This document shows positions 1 through 10,974 of a stretch of 64,000 nucleotides of DNA, piece after piece. The stretch is from Selaginella tamariscina (lineage: Eukaryota > Streptophyta > Lycopodiopsida > Selaginellales > Selaginellaceae): the NCBI GenBank assembly GCA_003024785.1, contig PUQB01000425.1, positions 62,001-126,000 of the forward strand, read 5' to 3'. The position numbers and the translations under genes were made by a program. Each line of letters opens with the position of its first letter. Positions within the stretch are counted from its first letter, which is position 1. The notes beneath the pieces were generated by a model. The model did no database searches, had not been told where the DNA came from, and saw only the letters and a list, made by a program, of their open reading frames with translations.

Positions 1-763
1 CTGCTGGCGACGTTTTGGTTGGTGTCTTCCTGAAGAATTCTTGGAAGCATCTCGGCCTGAGTTCTTGAATGAACTTGCTCCAGCACGGTTTGAGTTCTTG
101 GAGCCAGCTGAGGAACTTGCCGCAAAGTTGGCTTCGGCAACAGCTGCGAGAGTTGCGTCGCGACGGTTCTTGAGCTCCAACTTGATCAGATGTGCCTCCA
201 TCATTTCTTCAGCTTGCGTGAAAGTGTGAGCCGTGTTGAAGACCATGGTGGTGATGTCTCGTACTCTGGATCAAAAGAATCACAGAGCGCAAGGATCTTG
301 CGACTCTCATTGTAGCTCTGAGCAGTGTCCTGGAGCTCGGCAAAACAGTTTTGCAGATTCTTGACAAGAGCAGGGAAGTCACCGGTGTAGCGCATGGACT
401 GAACACGAGCCTCCAGTGCTTTGAGTCGAGCAGCAGATGGTTTTCCAAAGCGTGAGTGCAAGAATTCCCAGATCTCACGGGCGCTCATGCCATCAACCCG
501 TAAGAGCAGTGCATCTCCCAGTTTGAACCAAAGGATCATCAAGGCGCGATCTTCTCTAGCGTCAGCATCGTTATCTGCAGGAAGGCTGATCCTGAGCTCG
601 CTCCACTGTCTGAAGCAGCTCTTCCAGGAGAAACCACGGACCAAACTCCTTCCATGGTTAGGAGCCGGGTCATCTTCTTGACCCATGGAACGTATCCGTC
701 CGCTCCTTCCAGGACGGAGATCCCTTGCAGTGCGACCAAGCCAAGCTTGCTGATGCTCGTCAT
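1..763 (-). pseudogene. Ty1/Copia gag fragment, frameshifted
   Basis: Reading from an ATG at 763 on the minus strand, the product opens with a DUF4219-type motif (DGYVPWVKKMTRLL), the usual N-terminus of plant Copia gag. A UBN2-type gag core follows in another frame (ILWFKLGDALLLRVDG; EIWEFLHSRFGKPS; residues like LVKNLQNCFAELQDT near 310-360). A third frame, below about 270, gives a Lys/Arg/Ser-rich stretch (QAEEMMEAHLIKLELKNRRD) that would precede the zinc knuckle. At least two single-base frameshifts, near 650 and 270, break it. The rest of the polyprotein lies left of position 1. Family assignment is from motif recognition; the frameshifts could be mutation or sequence error. Confidence 0.8.
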
Positions 764-817
764 TAGAGAAGAGAAACAAGAGGAAAAAAGAACAAGAAAC
801 GGCGTGAGCCAAAGTAA

Positions 818-829
818 GCTCTGATACCA
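818..829 (-). other. Copia primer binding site (tRNA-iMet type)
   Basis: The minus strand reads TGGTATCAGAGC, the standard plant initiator-Met PBS. It lies two bases inside the LTR and 55 bases upstream of the gag ATG, which fixes the element orientation as right to left. Confidence 0.9.
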
Positions 830-830
830 A

Positions 831-1007
831 GATAGAAAACGAGAGAAGAGAACCGTTTGTATTCTATTGTAAAACTGTATTTACATCTCTTGTTCCACTG
901 CTTATATAACCTGCAGGGTGAATCTCCTGCGATCCCAACGGTCTGACACCCAGGGATCGTATCGCATCCTATTGTATCTCGTAGTGCTCGATACTTGATT
1001 CCTAACA
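831..1007 (-). repeat. 5' LTR of Copia element, about 177 bp
   Basis: On the minus strand the block starts TGTTAGGAATC at 1007 and ends beside the PBS. Its outer boundary is supported by homology: the DNA from 1008 on (TGGTGGAGAA) matches the ankyrin-PGG gene at about 10,465 (TGGTGGAGGA), so 1007/1008 is the insertion junction. The other LTR lies outside the window, so the target duplication cannot be read. The LTR is short for a Copia element. Confidence 0.75.
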
Positions 1008-1520
1008 TGGTGGAGAATATTAGGAGGCTGTTAGTCCGAGCTGCTATCTTGCTTGTCATCTGCATAATCTTTGTTCTTGCTGCTTTTGCATCGGCTGGCT
1101 TTGGCGGTGTTACCAAAGGTGCTCAAGTTACAAGCTAACATGATATCCACAACGGTCCTTGGAGGATCCTTTTGCGTATACAGGCTCTGGAAATTTGGCA
1201 AGGCTGTTAACGCTCTTACACCTGACAATTTATGGAGACGTCGCGTGGGTCCACTCATTCGTCAGCTTTGGTCTGCACTGCAGAAGAACTTCATGGTCGC
1301 TACTTTACGGTGGAATGGTAAACTAGAGGACAGGATAGAACCAGAAACAATCTGCAGTGGATCACCCCATCATCAAAGCTACGGAGAACAAGCAGCGCAA
1401 CTCAATCCCATCCCACATTTTGGCTTCGGGTGGCTATGTTTATCGGTGCTACGATTGGGACGATGGCTTGTGGGAGGAACCGTTTGCTAAGAAGGAGAGC
1501 CGCATCGACATTTCAAGTGA
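1008..1520 (+). pseudogene. 3' end of ankyrin-PGG membrane protein gene (copy 1)
   Basis: This is the C-terminal part of the ankyrin-PGG gene present in full length at 6,981-10,942. It contains the last membrane segment (LLVICIIFVLAAFA), the conserved stretch FCVYRLWKFGKAVNALTP and a tail with LEDRIEPE. The open frame breaks near 1,110, where the hydrophobic segment and the downstream conserved part are in different frames, so it is not functional. The 5' part was displaced when the Copia element inserted at 1007/1008. A PGG domain follows ankyrin repeats in plant ACD6-like plasma-membrane proteins; that role is family knowledge. Confidence 0.75.
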
Positions 1521-3540
1521 GGGTTGAGTGTCATAGTGCATAATAAGTTTAATAAAGATATAGTAGCTGAATATAATTGTTATATATTACTTCAATAAGA
1601 TATTGCAACTTCATATAAGAAAATGTAATGGTAACTTTCTGTCGTACATATTGATGAACGATACAATTCTTTGACAAAGCAATTTAAGAATATATTAAAG
1701 TATATACTATATTTTATGACATTTATTTATTTGGAAATCATTGTAATTATATTAGACTTTTAATGAATCTTAATTAATATTATTGAATATATGTACATTA
1801 AAGACTCACAAGATTGTTAATCTTATTAATATTTAATGATTAACAATATTGAAATGAAGTTTACATATGTTTATCAAGTTTATAAATCAATCTTTGTATA
1901 TTCACATTAATAAATTCATTATAAACTGAAACTAAAACAAAAGCAACTATAACAATTTCACAGAGACGTCAACGATATTAATTTAAATTTAAAATTTAAA
2001 AATTAATTTAAATTTTTTAATACTTTTCATTTTAATTTACTAATGGGATTTTATTTAAAGCCACTAATGATTTAAAATTAAATTTAAAATATTAAACTTT
2101 AAATTTTATACAAATTAGCAATGTGATTTTAATATATTTAACAATTTGTAATTTATATTCTGTTCATACAATCTAATATGTATAATTTTAATATAATATT
2201 TATAATTAATTATGCAACATATAGTTTTAAAATAGAAAAACAATATAACATAATATTTATATTTAAATTATGTACATATGGTTTAAAAATTAAATTGAAT
2301 ATATAATCAAAATAATTATGAAATCAAAATATATTAATATGTTTCTTACATGTGGCAGAATTATCTACCATAATAACAATATATTATAATAACATCGTAA
2401 TATATATGCAGTACAATGTTACATTACTAGTAATTTCATGAGCATGTCTCTCACAAATGCACGGACGCACACACATCCTGCTACACTTATAAAATATCAG
2501 TACCTATATATTTAATTTTTATACATTCATGTGTATTTAAAACATGTAATGAAAGTTCATGGTTAAAAAAATATTTTAGGTCAATATGTAATTGTTTATA
2601 CACGTACATGCTCATATGTAATGCTGTATGCGTGTCTATGTTTACATAAAAAATTTTAAAAATTCTTGAATCCCATGAAATATATTGCACATTGACTAAA
2701 AAAATATTATGGTATATAATGTTCTACAAAACATTTAAAATATCCAATATTAGAAGCATAATTTAAAATTATATTTATGAATTTATTATATAGAACATGT
2801 ATATTGGGCATATTAAAATGTACATGCACATCAACACCTATTTGTCTATGTGCTATAAAGTAAATGCATCTGTATGTTTTTCTTAATACAAGAGAAGCAT
2901 TCCATTTATATATATATATATTTTTAAATACATTTGTTTTTTTAATTTTTAATTTAATTTTTTCAAATTAAAAATCAAAATGCAATTAACAAGCAAGTAA
3001 AAAACATGAAGTTATGTAGTTTTTTAACATTCAATAATATTGTCTTGTTTTGGAACTTAGAACATGTGTTTTATAGAGTCTGTATATGTTATAAACTGAA
3101 ATAAATAATGTACGTTCTTTTATTTTTTTCATATTTTCTAAATGCAATATTAAAATCTAAAGAATGAATTTAAAATGTATTTACCTTATTATATATGTGT
3201 CAAGATTTGAAATAAAATACACTTTTATACAATTCAAAATGAAATTAACAAGAAAAATATTATTCATTATTTTATTAAATATATATGTAAGTAGTGTACG
3301 TGTTCAATGTGAACCTAATGATTAAGATTTCCTTATAGTGAACCATAATTTAATTTTAAAATACTTTTGATGAAGTTTAAGATTAAAGTTTTAAATCATT
3401 GTGTCAAAACATACATAATTAAAATTATTAGACTTTATAACTTTTTTTATATATAAATATCAGCACATAGTTTTTTAACCATCGGGATCGCATATAGCTA
3501 TTAAATCTATTGTTTATTGTGTATATATGCATATAGTTAT
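1521..3540. other. AT-rich spacer, unit copy 1
   Basis: About 2 kb of strongly AT-rich DNA with many stops in all frames. It opens with AATAAA polyadenylation-like motifs (near 1,550) belonging to the ankyrin gene. The same spacer recurs at 10,946-13,560, 30,600-31,800 and 52,070-53,930, with shared blocks such as the one ending in GGATCGCATATAGCTATTAAA near 3,484-3,506. No gene or RNA is recognisable. Confidence 0.7.
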
Positions 3541-3550
3541 ATAAGATTTA

Positions 3551-3965
3551 GTCAATAACATCGTGGAGGCAGAACGCAAACAAAGATTTCCGAGGAGTGC
3601 CACCAAAGGTGCCACGGAACATCCCGACCCAACAAAAGCCACAGAGAACCCTCCGTACACCGTAGCACTTGTCGTACGCTGCCATACTTGCTCAGTCCGT
3701 ACACATGACCGTCACGGTCAAACGAGCCAACTAAAAGTACATCCTTGGTCAAAGTCACCGGGCCGTAAGCACGTTGACAGGTAAGGTTGGGGTAGTTCAG
3801 AAATATTTCCCACTGGCGGAATCTATGCTCCGCAAAGGAGTAAATTTGTTTGCTATGTTCATGTATATCCACGGTCGTCAGTTGCTGCTCCCCATATTGC
3901 ACCCCGAAGGGCCACCTGGTCAATAATATATTTAAATAAATAAATTTTCGTTTAATATATTAAAT
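3551..3965 (-). pseudogene. PQQ-dehydrogenase-like fragment, copy 1, minus-strand part
   Basis: Minus-strand translation gives a beta-propeller blade with AYGPVTLTKDVLLVGSFDRD followed by GHVYGL. This is typical of PQQ-repeat proteins of the plant polyvinyl-alcohol-dehydrogenase-like family, where the motif runs 'G.v....g.vf.GS....G.vYal'. Homologous fragments lie at 13,565-13,960 and 31,805-32,200 in the same orientation. No start, signal peptide or full propeller is present. The neighbouring part of the same gene (3,975-4,862) is inverted, so the copy cannot encode a protein. Confidence 0.7.
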
Positions 3966-3974
3966 ATATACGGC

Positions 3975-4862
3975 TGTGTAGTATACGCTACTTCATGGGA
4001 CGGCTTTGTAAACGATTAACACTAATCAACACACACACACCTGCAGCATATTAACTTAATTGTTTTGTCCGTGACTTTATAAATATAACTTAAACTATGC
4101 ACATGTGCTTGCATATCCATGTATAAACTCTTGTTATAATATGTCAGACACAACTTACCAAGGGTAAACGAACAAAAAAAAATCTAAAATAACCCTCTCA
4201 TACACTGCAGTGTTTTCTACATTGGTGTGTCGTCTAGAGAGGAGCTCACAGAGGGGCAATGCTGCACATTCCAAGGGAGTTTTCATAAACTCGACCTCAC
4301 AGATCTGGTGGAATAATATGGAGAACGTTGATGGTACCCGAAACAGTGGATATACAGGAGCTGCAGTATGGGGTAGCAGCCCCTCTATAGATACACGAAG
4401 AAACTTCATATTTGTCGCCACAGGAAACCTCTACACGGTACTTGTGTGCGCATGTGCGTGTGTGTTAAGATGTATAGCACATATACAGGTACCGCCAGAG
4501 GTGCAAAACCGCCTGAATTCAAATGGAAATGCAACAGACTGCATACCGGAATCGGTATGCGGAGCTTCAGTGGTGGCGATGAATTTGAGGGATGGCTCAA
4601 TGAAATGGTGCAGCCGTCTAGGTGGGCTTGACATCTGGAGGCTGGCATGCGTTACACAAATGCCTAGGCCTGCGAATTGTCCCAGGTGTGTCATGTGTGT
4701 GTCTACGCGTGCGTGCGTGTATATTGAGCCTTTTTATTAGGACGTGACTACGACTTTGGGGAAGCACCTATGCTTGTTACTCTCCAAAAATCAGTCGTCT
4801 CCATATAAAGATATAGTTGTCACTGGCCAGAAGAGTGGTATAATCTGGGCTCAGGATCAGGT
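3975..4862 (+). pseudogene. PQQ-dehydrogenase-like fragment, copy 1, inverted block
   Basis: Plus-strand translation carries YTGAAVWGSSPSIDTRRNFI and FVATGNLY. After a probable intron (about 4,439-4,490, GTACTT to ATACAG) come VPPEVQNRLNSNGNATDC, SVVAMNLRDGSMKWCSRLGG and, near 4,745-4,780, DYDFGEAPMLVTL and a QKSG-like strand. These are consecutive blades of a PQQ-binding dehydrogenase (family knowledge: a quinoprotein acting on alcohols or polyols). In copies 2 and 3 the matching exons are on the minus strand, so here the block is inverted relative to its flank. A donor-like sequence sits at the LYT/VPP junction. The frame is interrupted. Confidence 0.8.
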
Positions 4863-4869
4863 ATATTGC

Positions 4870-6705
4870 AGGTGTTGACTTGATATCAGCGTCGGCAGGG
4901 TATCTCCACCGTAGGCTTAAATCGGTCTACCGTGAGGACGTTGATGTCACGGTTCCTCCATGACTGATCCATCTATTCCTCTAATAATTCATAATTGAAT
5001 AAATATCTGTATGATTTCCTATAATTTTTTGTGTAGGCATACAAACTGTATATTACATATTGAGATATAACACACACCACAGTTTTACACGAAAAAAAAT
5101 CCCAGGTACACCTAGTAAGATCTCTTGCGACACACACAATAATATAATCACACACACACTGAGATTACCCCGTAGTTGGACTCGATCTGTACAAACCATT
5201 GCCAATATGAAAATGAGTAACAATGGGATAAACTTCTTGGACAGGCGTTTATTTCAATATTCAAACACTTGTTTCTTCCTCTTTGGGTTATTTTTTCTTC
5301 ATTGTTTAGGTGGTAAAAAAGATTCATGTGCAAGACGTGTGCATGCAAATTTCTCATGCTTATAGTTTATGATTTTTAAACATCTTTTCCCTCGTTCCAG
5401 GGCTTTTCACATGTAAATGTAATATATAATAAATAAATTATTTTTACATGTTTATATATGTACATGGTTTAGCTGGTCAATCGTAAAACTTTAGCAATGT
5501 GATGTTTATTGAATATATTGCTCCATTTATTTTGAAAAGGAAAAAAGAAACATCAACAAATAAAAATTACCGGCTATATACATACAATGTCATACATTAC
5601 ACTATATTACACCACATATGTGTTATACCATACATATACATTCTTACACCGACGTGTTAGATCACCACATAAAACAAATTGAGTTACTTTAGATAATATA
5701 ATAAAATCTGTTTTAGTTCGTTTTTCTGCAAGTTGTGAATGTTTATTGATATCAAAATATAATATCACTTTTGTAGCTGGATTTACCCAGACCGTTGATT
5801 GGCAAGGGATGCCCTATGTAAGGATATGAGCTCTATATAACATAAACATACACACGTACACATGCACACGCACAAACACACACACCATATATATATTTAA
5901 AGAGAGAGAGAGAGAGAGTGCAATTTACTATAATCATGATATGATTCCTCATTCTATGGTGCAACAATGACAAATATTTCTCTTCATTCCTCAACCACGC
6001 CACCATATAGAATAAACATACCATATAAAAGCGAGTATAATTATAATATCTTGCCAGCTTTTTCACATGGTTCTGGTTTAGTGTAGTGTTGAAGATTATT
6101 CCTAGGATATTGCGCTGGATCCCACCTAACGCCGTTTGTGCAACTGCATTGACGAAGAGACGTTATAAAAGTACATTCTGTTAGCTTATTCTTCTGACGA
6201 AGTTTAGGAATGTCAACGCTGTGTGTATTTTTGTTGGTGTGGATCTGAGGAACGGGGGACCTGCGCGCTGCACCAAATCTGAGGTATGTTTCGAATGTCT
6301 GCAGTTTAGGTCAGTGTTGGTTCGCAATGCCGTGGTTTAAGCAGGTTTTTAGCCGGGATTAGCTATGTTTAACCGTGATTCGATCTCCCAAAGGCATTCC
6401 TTCATATGATTTGTTCGCATGTAGGGCTCTTGATTGATATATAGTTGCTGTTTTCATCTATAATCTACTGAATTCTCTGTTGGGTTCTTGTATATTACCA
6501 ATATAACGTATCGTATGTACATATGGCGTTTCTATGGTTTGAAAATGTGTTTTTCTTCACGGAATTGGTAGCTTTGGGTTCTTTTGCGGGTTAGAAGGAG
6601 CTGCATATGCATTTAATGTGTTTACTTTTCATAGCTGTATGTGTTGTGTGTCTATACATGTACCTATATACATAAATGTCGGTGGGTGTACTATGCATTT
6701 TTAAT
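4870..6705. repeat. LRR-gene 5' region, unit copy 1 (no gene)
   Basis: This non-coding block recurs at 14,830-16,760 and, split by the CACTA element, at 33,020-33,324 plus 40,320-41,330. Shared blocks include GCGTCGGCAGGGTATCTCC (4,891), the GATTTACCCAGACCGTTGATT block (5,780) and the TTAAGCAGGTTTTTAGCCGG block (6,339). In copy 2 it leads into the LRR receptor gene; here it ends near 6,705 and joins directly to the ankyrin 5' flank, so the LRR gene is missing. A (CA)n/(GA)n microsatellite lies at about 5,840-5,918. Confidence 0.65.
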
Positions 6706-6980
6706 GTAGAAGAAGAACAAGAACAGTAGCTTTGAAATTTATATTTGGACATTCAACAGTGCCTTTGACGTTCCGACTGGGAGATTCAGCAGTAGCTTTG
6801 AAGTTTAAATTCGGATATAGTTGAGTGTTATAGATAAGGTAACTAAACTTATTGAAAACTCACATCAAAACTCACATCAGTGATAATCAATAGTTCTCAT
6901 TGCAACAATTTGTCTCTCATCCAGTGTTTTGCTACATTCTCTCGTTCCTTAATTAGAGAAGTTGCAAATTCATTAATCAC

Positions 6981-9900
6981 ATGGCGCTCCACAATTCAGA
7001 AGGTAATATATCCATAATTTAATTACTCATATATAACATTTATATTTACTATACATTTGTTAAGACTAATTGACATATCCACTCTTCAGATGAGTTTGCA
7101 TTGCACCGTGCAAGTGAGGATGGCAATTTAAGCTTGGTGAAGGACTTGCTTGGTGGTGATAATGTCAAAACAAAATACTTAAAAAGGACAGGATGGTGAC
7201 ACGGTTCTTCATGTTGCCAGCACTGCTGATGTTCTGAGGTTTCTTTTGAATGAGCTAGGTGATACTGCCAAAGACGGAATTTGCGAACCAGCACTTGGCC
7301 GCACAGTGCTCCATAGGGTTGTTTTGAGGAAAGATGTGAGATGCTTACGGTGTTGATTGACTTTCTGGAGGATCAACTTGAGGATGTGATTTTCAGAGGG
7401 GACAATCAAACAGGACAGTTCTACATGTTGCTGCTGAGATTGGTAATTTGAAGGCTATCGAGATCTTCCTCTCTAAATTGGGCGATCAAGCCAAAGATGA
7501 AATTCTTCAAACAGATAAGTTGGTAGAACAGTTCTTCATTTGGCTGCTAAGGTGGGGATATAGAAGTTTTCAAGGAGATAATGTCTAGGCTGAGCGATGA
7601 CTATGAAATTCATCGTGACAAAGACATTATGGTAACACAATCCTTCATACAGCTGCTATGAACGGTAGTGTTAGCATTGTGGAGTTTCTCTTAGAGAGAC
7701 TAGGAGATGAAGGTTCTAAAGATGCAATCCAGCAGAAAAACAAGGACGACAGCAATGTTCTTCATGCAGCTGCCTACTCTAGAAAGAAGGATGTTCTCTT
7801 ATATTGCTTGGCAAGCTTTGGAAACGAAGCAAAGCGTGTGATATGTGAGAAGGATTCTGAAGGTGACACAGTGCTTCATTCATTTGTTCGTTATGGTCAG
7901 CTTGACATTATCAAGGTTGCGATGGCTAAGCTAGGTCGTCAAGCACCCAATATCATCAAAGAGAAAAATAAGCGGGGAAATAGTGTCTTCATGTAGCCGT
8001 TCATGTGATGGTAGCGTTGACATTGTAAATTTAATCTTATGGAAGCTAGGTGGACATGCCCGAGATGGAATACTTGAAGAAGACATTTCAGGTAAAACGG
8101 TCCTTCATAAGCGATTGAAAGAGGCGATGTGGGTGTATTCAAATCACTCATGGATAAGCTTGGTGACAGAGCAAAGCGATTCTTAAACAAAACCAACCAT
8201 TCTTCATGCAGCTACGTGGTGGCAATAATGACATTTTAAAAATGTTGATGCTGGAATTGGGTGCTGAAGCGGAGAATGCAATTCGACAGGCAGATGAGAA
8301 TGGTAACAACCTTCTTCACTTTGCTGTTTTGAGGTAGCAACGACATGATCAAGGAGATTGTTGAGCTATGTGGTCGCGACCTTCTACTTCAACGCAATCG
8401 TGAATGCAACACGTAGCTGCTGTTTTGGTGGGAACTACAACTCGAAAGTTTATTCCAGCTAATGAATATCAAGGTGCAAGAAATGAAAGGTATGTTTACT
8501 ACACTACACCATTTCGAAATGATGCTCACAAGATTACTTTACAGATATTCTTGACAAGGGCGCACTTTGCACATTGCTTGTGAATTAAAAAACAAGTATT
8601 TGGTGGAACTTTGCTCCAAAATACTGAAGAAGCTGTCAAAATCAAAGATATTATGGCACCTGACGAGTTGTTCCTAGGTAACACTGCTCTTCATGCAGCT
8701 GCAATTGGAGGAAATCTGATATTTTTAAACAACTGTTGGATGTGGTTCATCATGCAACGACGTCAACAAAGTTAAAAATTACGGGCAAACACCTTTGCAT
8801 TTTGCTGTAGCACAGGACAACTATGCTGGTTCAATATTTAATTGAGGAAAAGGTGCTAATCCAGCTCAAGAGGATAATGCAGGCGTGACACCATTGCATT
8901 TTGCTGCTCGAAGCGCATCTCAACGTGTTTTACGATTCATATGATTCACTTGGACGGACTACAATGTTAACAGTTAACGGGCTTGGCTGGTCTTAGTCCT
9001 TTACATTATGCAGCATGGAATGGAAATAAAGAGCTATTGACTGGTTACTGGGAGCAGAAAAGAACAACAAGGACCAAATTGATTTGGAAGTAAAAGACAA
9101 AAGTGGAAAAATTGGCGCCTTGGTTTGGTCAATTCTAGGTCATTGCCCTGACAACAAGGAACGTTCTCGTCGGGTATTGAAAGCTTTGCTGATTGCCCAT
9201 ATTAGCAAAGGAAAGAATCCATTTACAGATGACATCCAGAAGTTTCTTGAAGATCATCTGAATCTCGATGGCGAACTTTTGGATCTTGCATGCCAGGAGA
9301 CAGTGCAAGGAGTCTATGAGGAAAGCTGAATTGAGTCCGAGTTTGATTTCATGTGGCTGCTATGGTGATGCTACCACATCTTCAAAACTTGCAGATGAGC
9401 TACAAAAGGTAGACGACAAAACATTTCTGCAGGAGTTGTTGCATCGATCTCGACCGTTGGAATTTGCTGCTATGCGTGCCAATGCTGACCAAAGTAGGGT
9501 GGGTGTGGCAGAGAGATTTTTGGCAGTAATGGAAGAAAATGAGGAGCTTCATAAGCAACTAGAGTCCAGTTTCAAAGAGTGCTAAGAGTGGGGACAAAAA
9601 AGGCTTAGAGTTTGCAAGACGCTTGGTGAGTCACATGCGACCGTCTCAGTACATGATTTGTTGCAAGCTGAATTATCTTCTAGAATGACGATTGATAACC
9701 CTGAGCGAAAAAGATAATGGAGGATAAACTAAGGTCAGTGATAAGTTCAAGGGTGATTTGGTGGATGAAGTACCTCTGGCTTACTGGATGGCATGTCTCC
9801 ACCGAGCTGAGCAAAAGGCAAAAGTACTCCATACATCAACATCAACTAAAGAAGCTAGAGAGGAAGTAGAAACAAGATCCAAAGAGTCGACAGCCAACAT

Positions 9901-10942
9901 AGCATTCATTAAGGAGCTTATCAGCAACCAGACTAAAGACACAGCAAAGATGTGGTGGTGTTAGAGGGCTATCCCAACAATGTGGCAACAGCACTGGTCG
10001 GACAGCTTTACACTGGGCAGTCATCCTTTGGACAAGGAGATAATCAAGGAGCTTTGTGATGATGAAAGGTGCACACGGGATGTGATCGACAAGTCTGGAA
10101 AGCCACCTTACTGGTATACAATATTCTGCTCGACTAAATACGATGATATGTTGGACTACCTCAAGGGGATAAGTACTACGAGAACTTGCAGAGGGATCGG
10201 GACTGGTACGTTGATGCACTCAATGCGATCTGGTTGGAGCTGCATTAATTGCAACTGTGACATTTTCTGGTGTCTTACAGCCCCCACTTCAGTATCCCCT
10301 TAGCAACCACGACCCAAATCAGATATTAAGTATGTGGCCATCAACAGGGGTGACATACAGACGTTTTGGGTGTTAAACGGCTTGTCCTTCTTTTTTAGCA
10401 TGGCCAGTGCTCTGGCTGGGGTCACTGGGGTGTTACCGAACGTGCAGTTTTTCAATGTACGACTGGTGGAGGAATTAGGAGCTGTTAATCCGAGCTGCTA
10501 TCTTGCTTGTCATCTCCATAATCTTTGTTCTTGGTGCTTTTGCATCGGCTGGCTTTGCGGTGTTACCAAAGGTGTTGAAGCTACAAGCTAACATGATAGC
10601 CACAACAGTCCTTGGAGGAATTTTTTGCGTATACAGGCTCTGGAAATTTGGCAAGGCTGTTAACGCTCTTACACCTGAGACTTTGTGGAGACGTCCTGTG
10701 GATCGACTCATTCGTCAGCTTTGGTTTACACTGCAGAAGAACTTCATTTGTCAGCTTTGGTCTACTTTACGGTGGAATGGTGAACTAGAGGACAGGATGG
10801 AACCAGAACAGTCTGTAGTGGATCAACCACCCATCATTGAAGCTATCAAACGCAACTCAATCCGGTACTATTATTGGGACGATGGCTTGTGGGAGGAACC
10901 GTTTGCTAGGAAGGAGAGCCGCATCGAGCGAGGGTTGAGATA
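6981..10942 (+). pseudogene. Ankyrin-repeat protein with C-terminal PGG membrane domain (copy 2)
   Basis: A short first exon (ATG 6,981, MALHNSE) ends at a GTAATA donor at 7,003; exon 2 begins after CAG at 7,090 (DEFALHRASEDGNLSLVKDL). Many ankyrin repeats follow: VLHVA, LGRTVLHR, NVLHAAAYSRKKDVLLYCLA, GDTVLHSFVRYGQLDIIKVA, GNTALHAAA, GVTPLHFAA, LSPLHYAAWN. Then comes a long charged region with helix-forming ELHKQLESSF. The C-terminus has two hydrophobic pairs: FWVLNGLSFFFSMASALAG and LLVISIIFVLGAFASAGF, the plant PGG-type module, preceded by ATVTFSGVLQPPLQYP. Plant proteins of this form (ACD6-like) sit at the plasma membrane and act in defence signalling; that is family knowledge. Numerous one-base frameshifts (for example near 7,180, 7,350, 7,535, 7,980, 8,330, 9,590) break the frame, so it is called a pseudogene. 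Copies lie at 1,008-1,520 and 44,259-52,070. Confidence 0.8.
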
Positions 10943-10958
10943 GGATGTCACAGGGCAT

Positions 10959-10974
10959 AATAAAGTTTAATAAA
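10959..10974 (+). terminator. Tandem AATAAA polyadenylation signals
   Basis: AATAAA occurs at 10,959 and again at 10,969, just after the stop of the ankyrin-PGG gene at 10,940-10,942. The same arrangement is partly kept in copy 1 near 1,540-1,558. Confidence 0.5.

Noticed and set aside
1521..3540. tRNA, snRNA or other RNA genes in the AT spacers
   Set aside because: No cloverleaf or box elements recognised by eye; a covariance-model scan would be needed to exclude them.
6981..10942. Intact ankyrin-PGG gene with many small introns
   Set aside because: Most frame changes lack GT-AG boundaries and occur inside conserved repeats, so frameshifts fit better.
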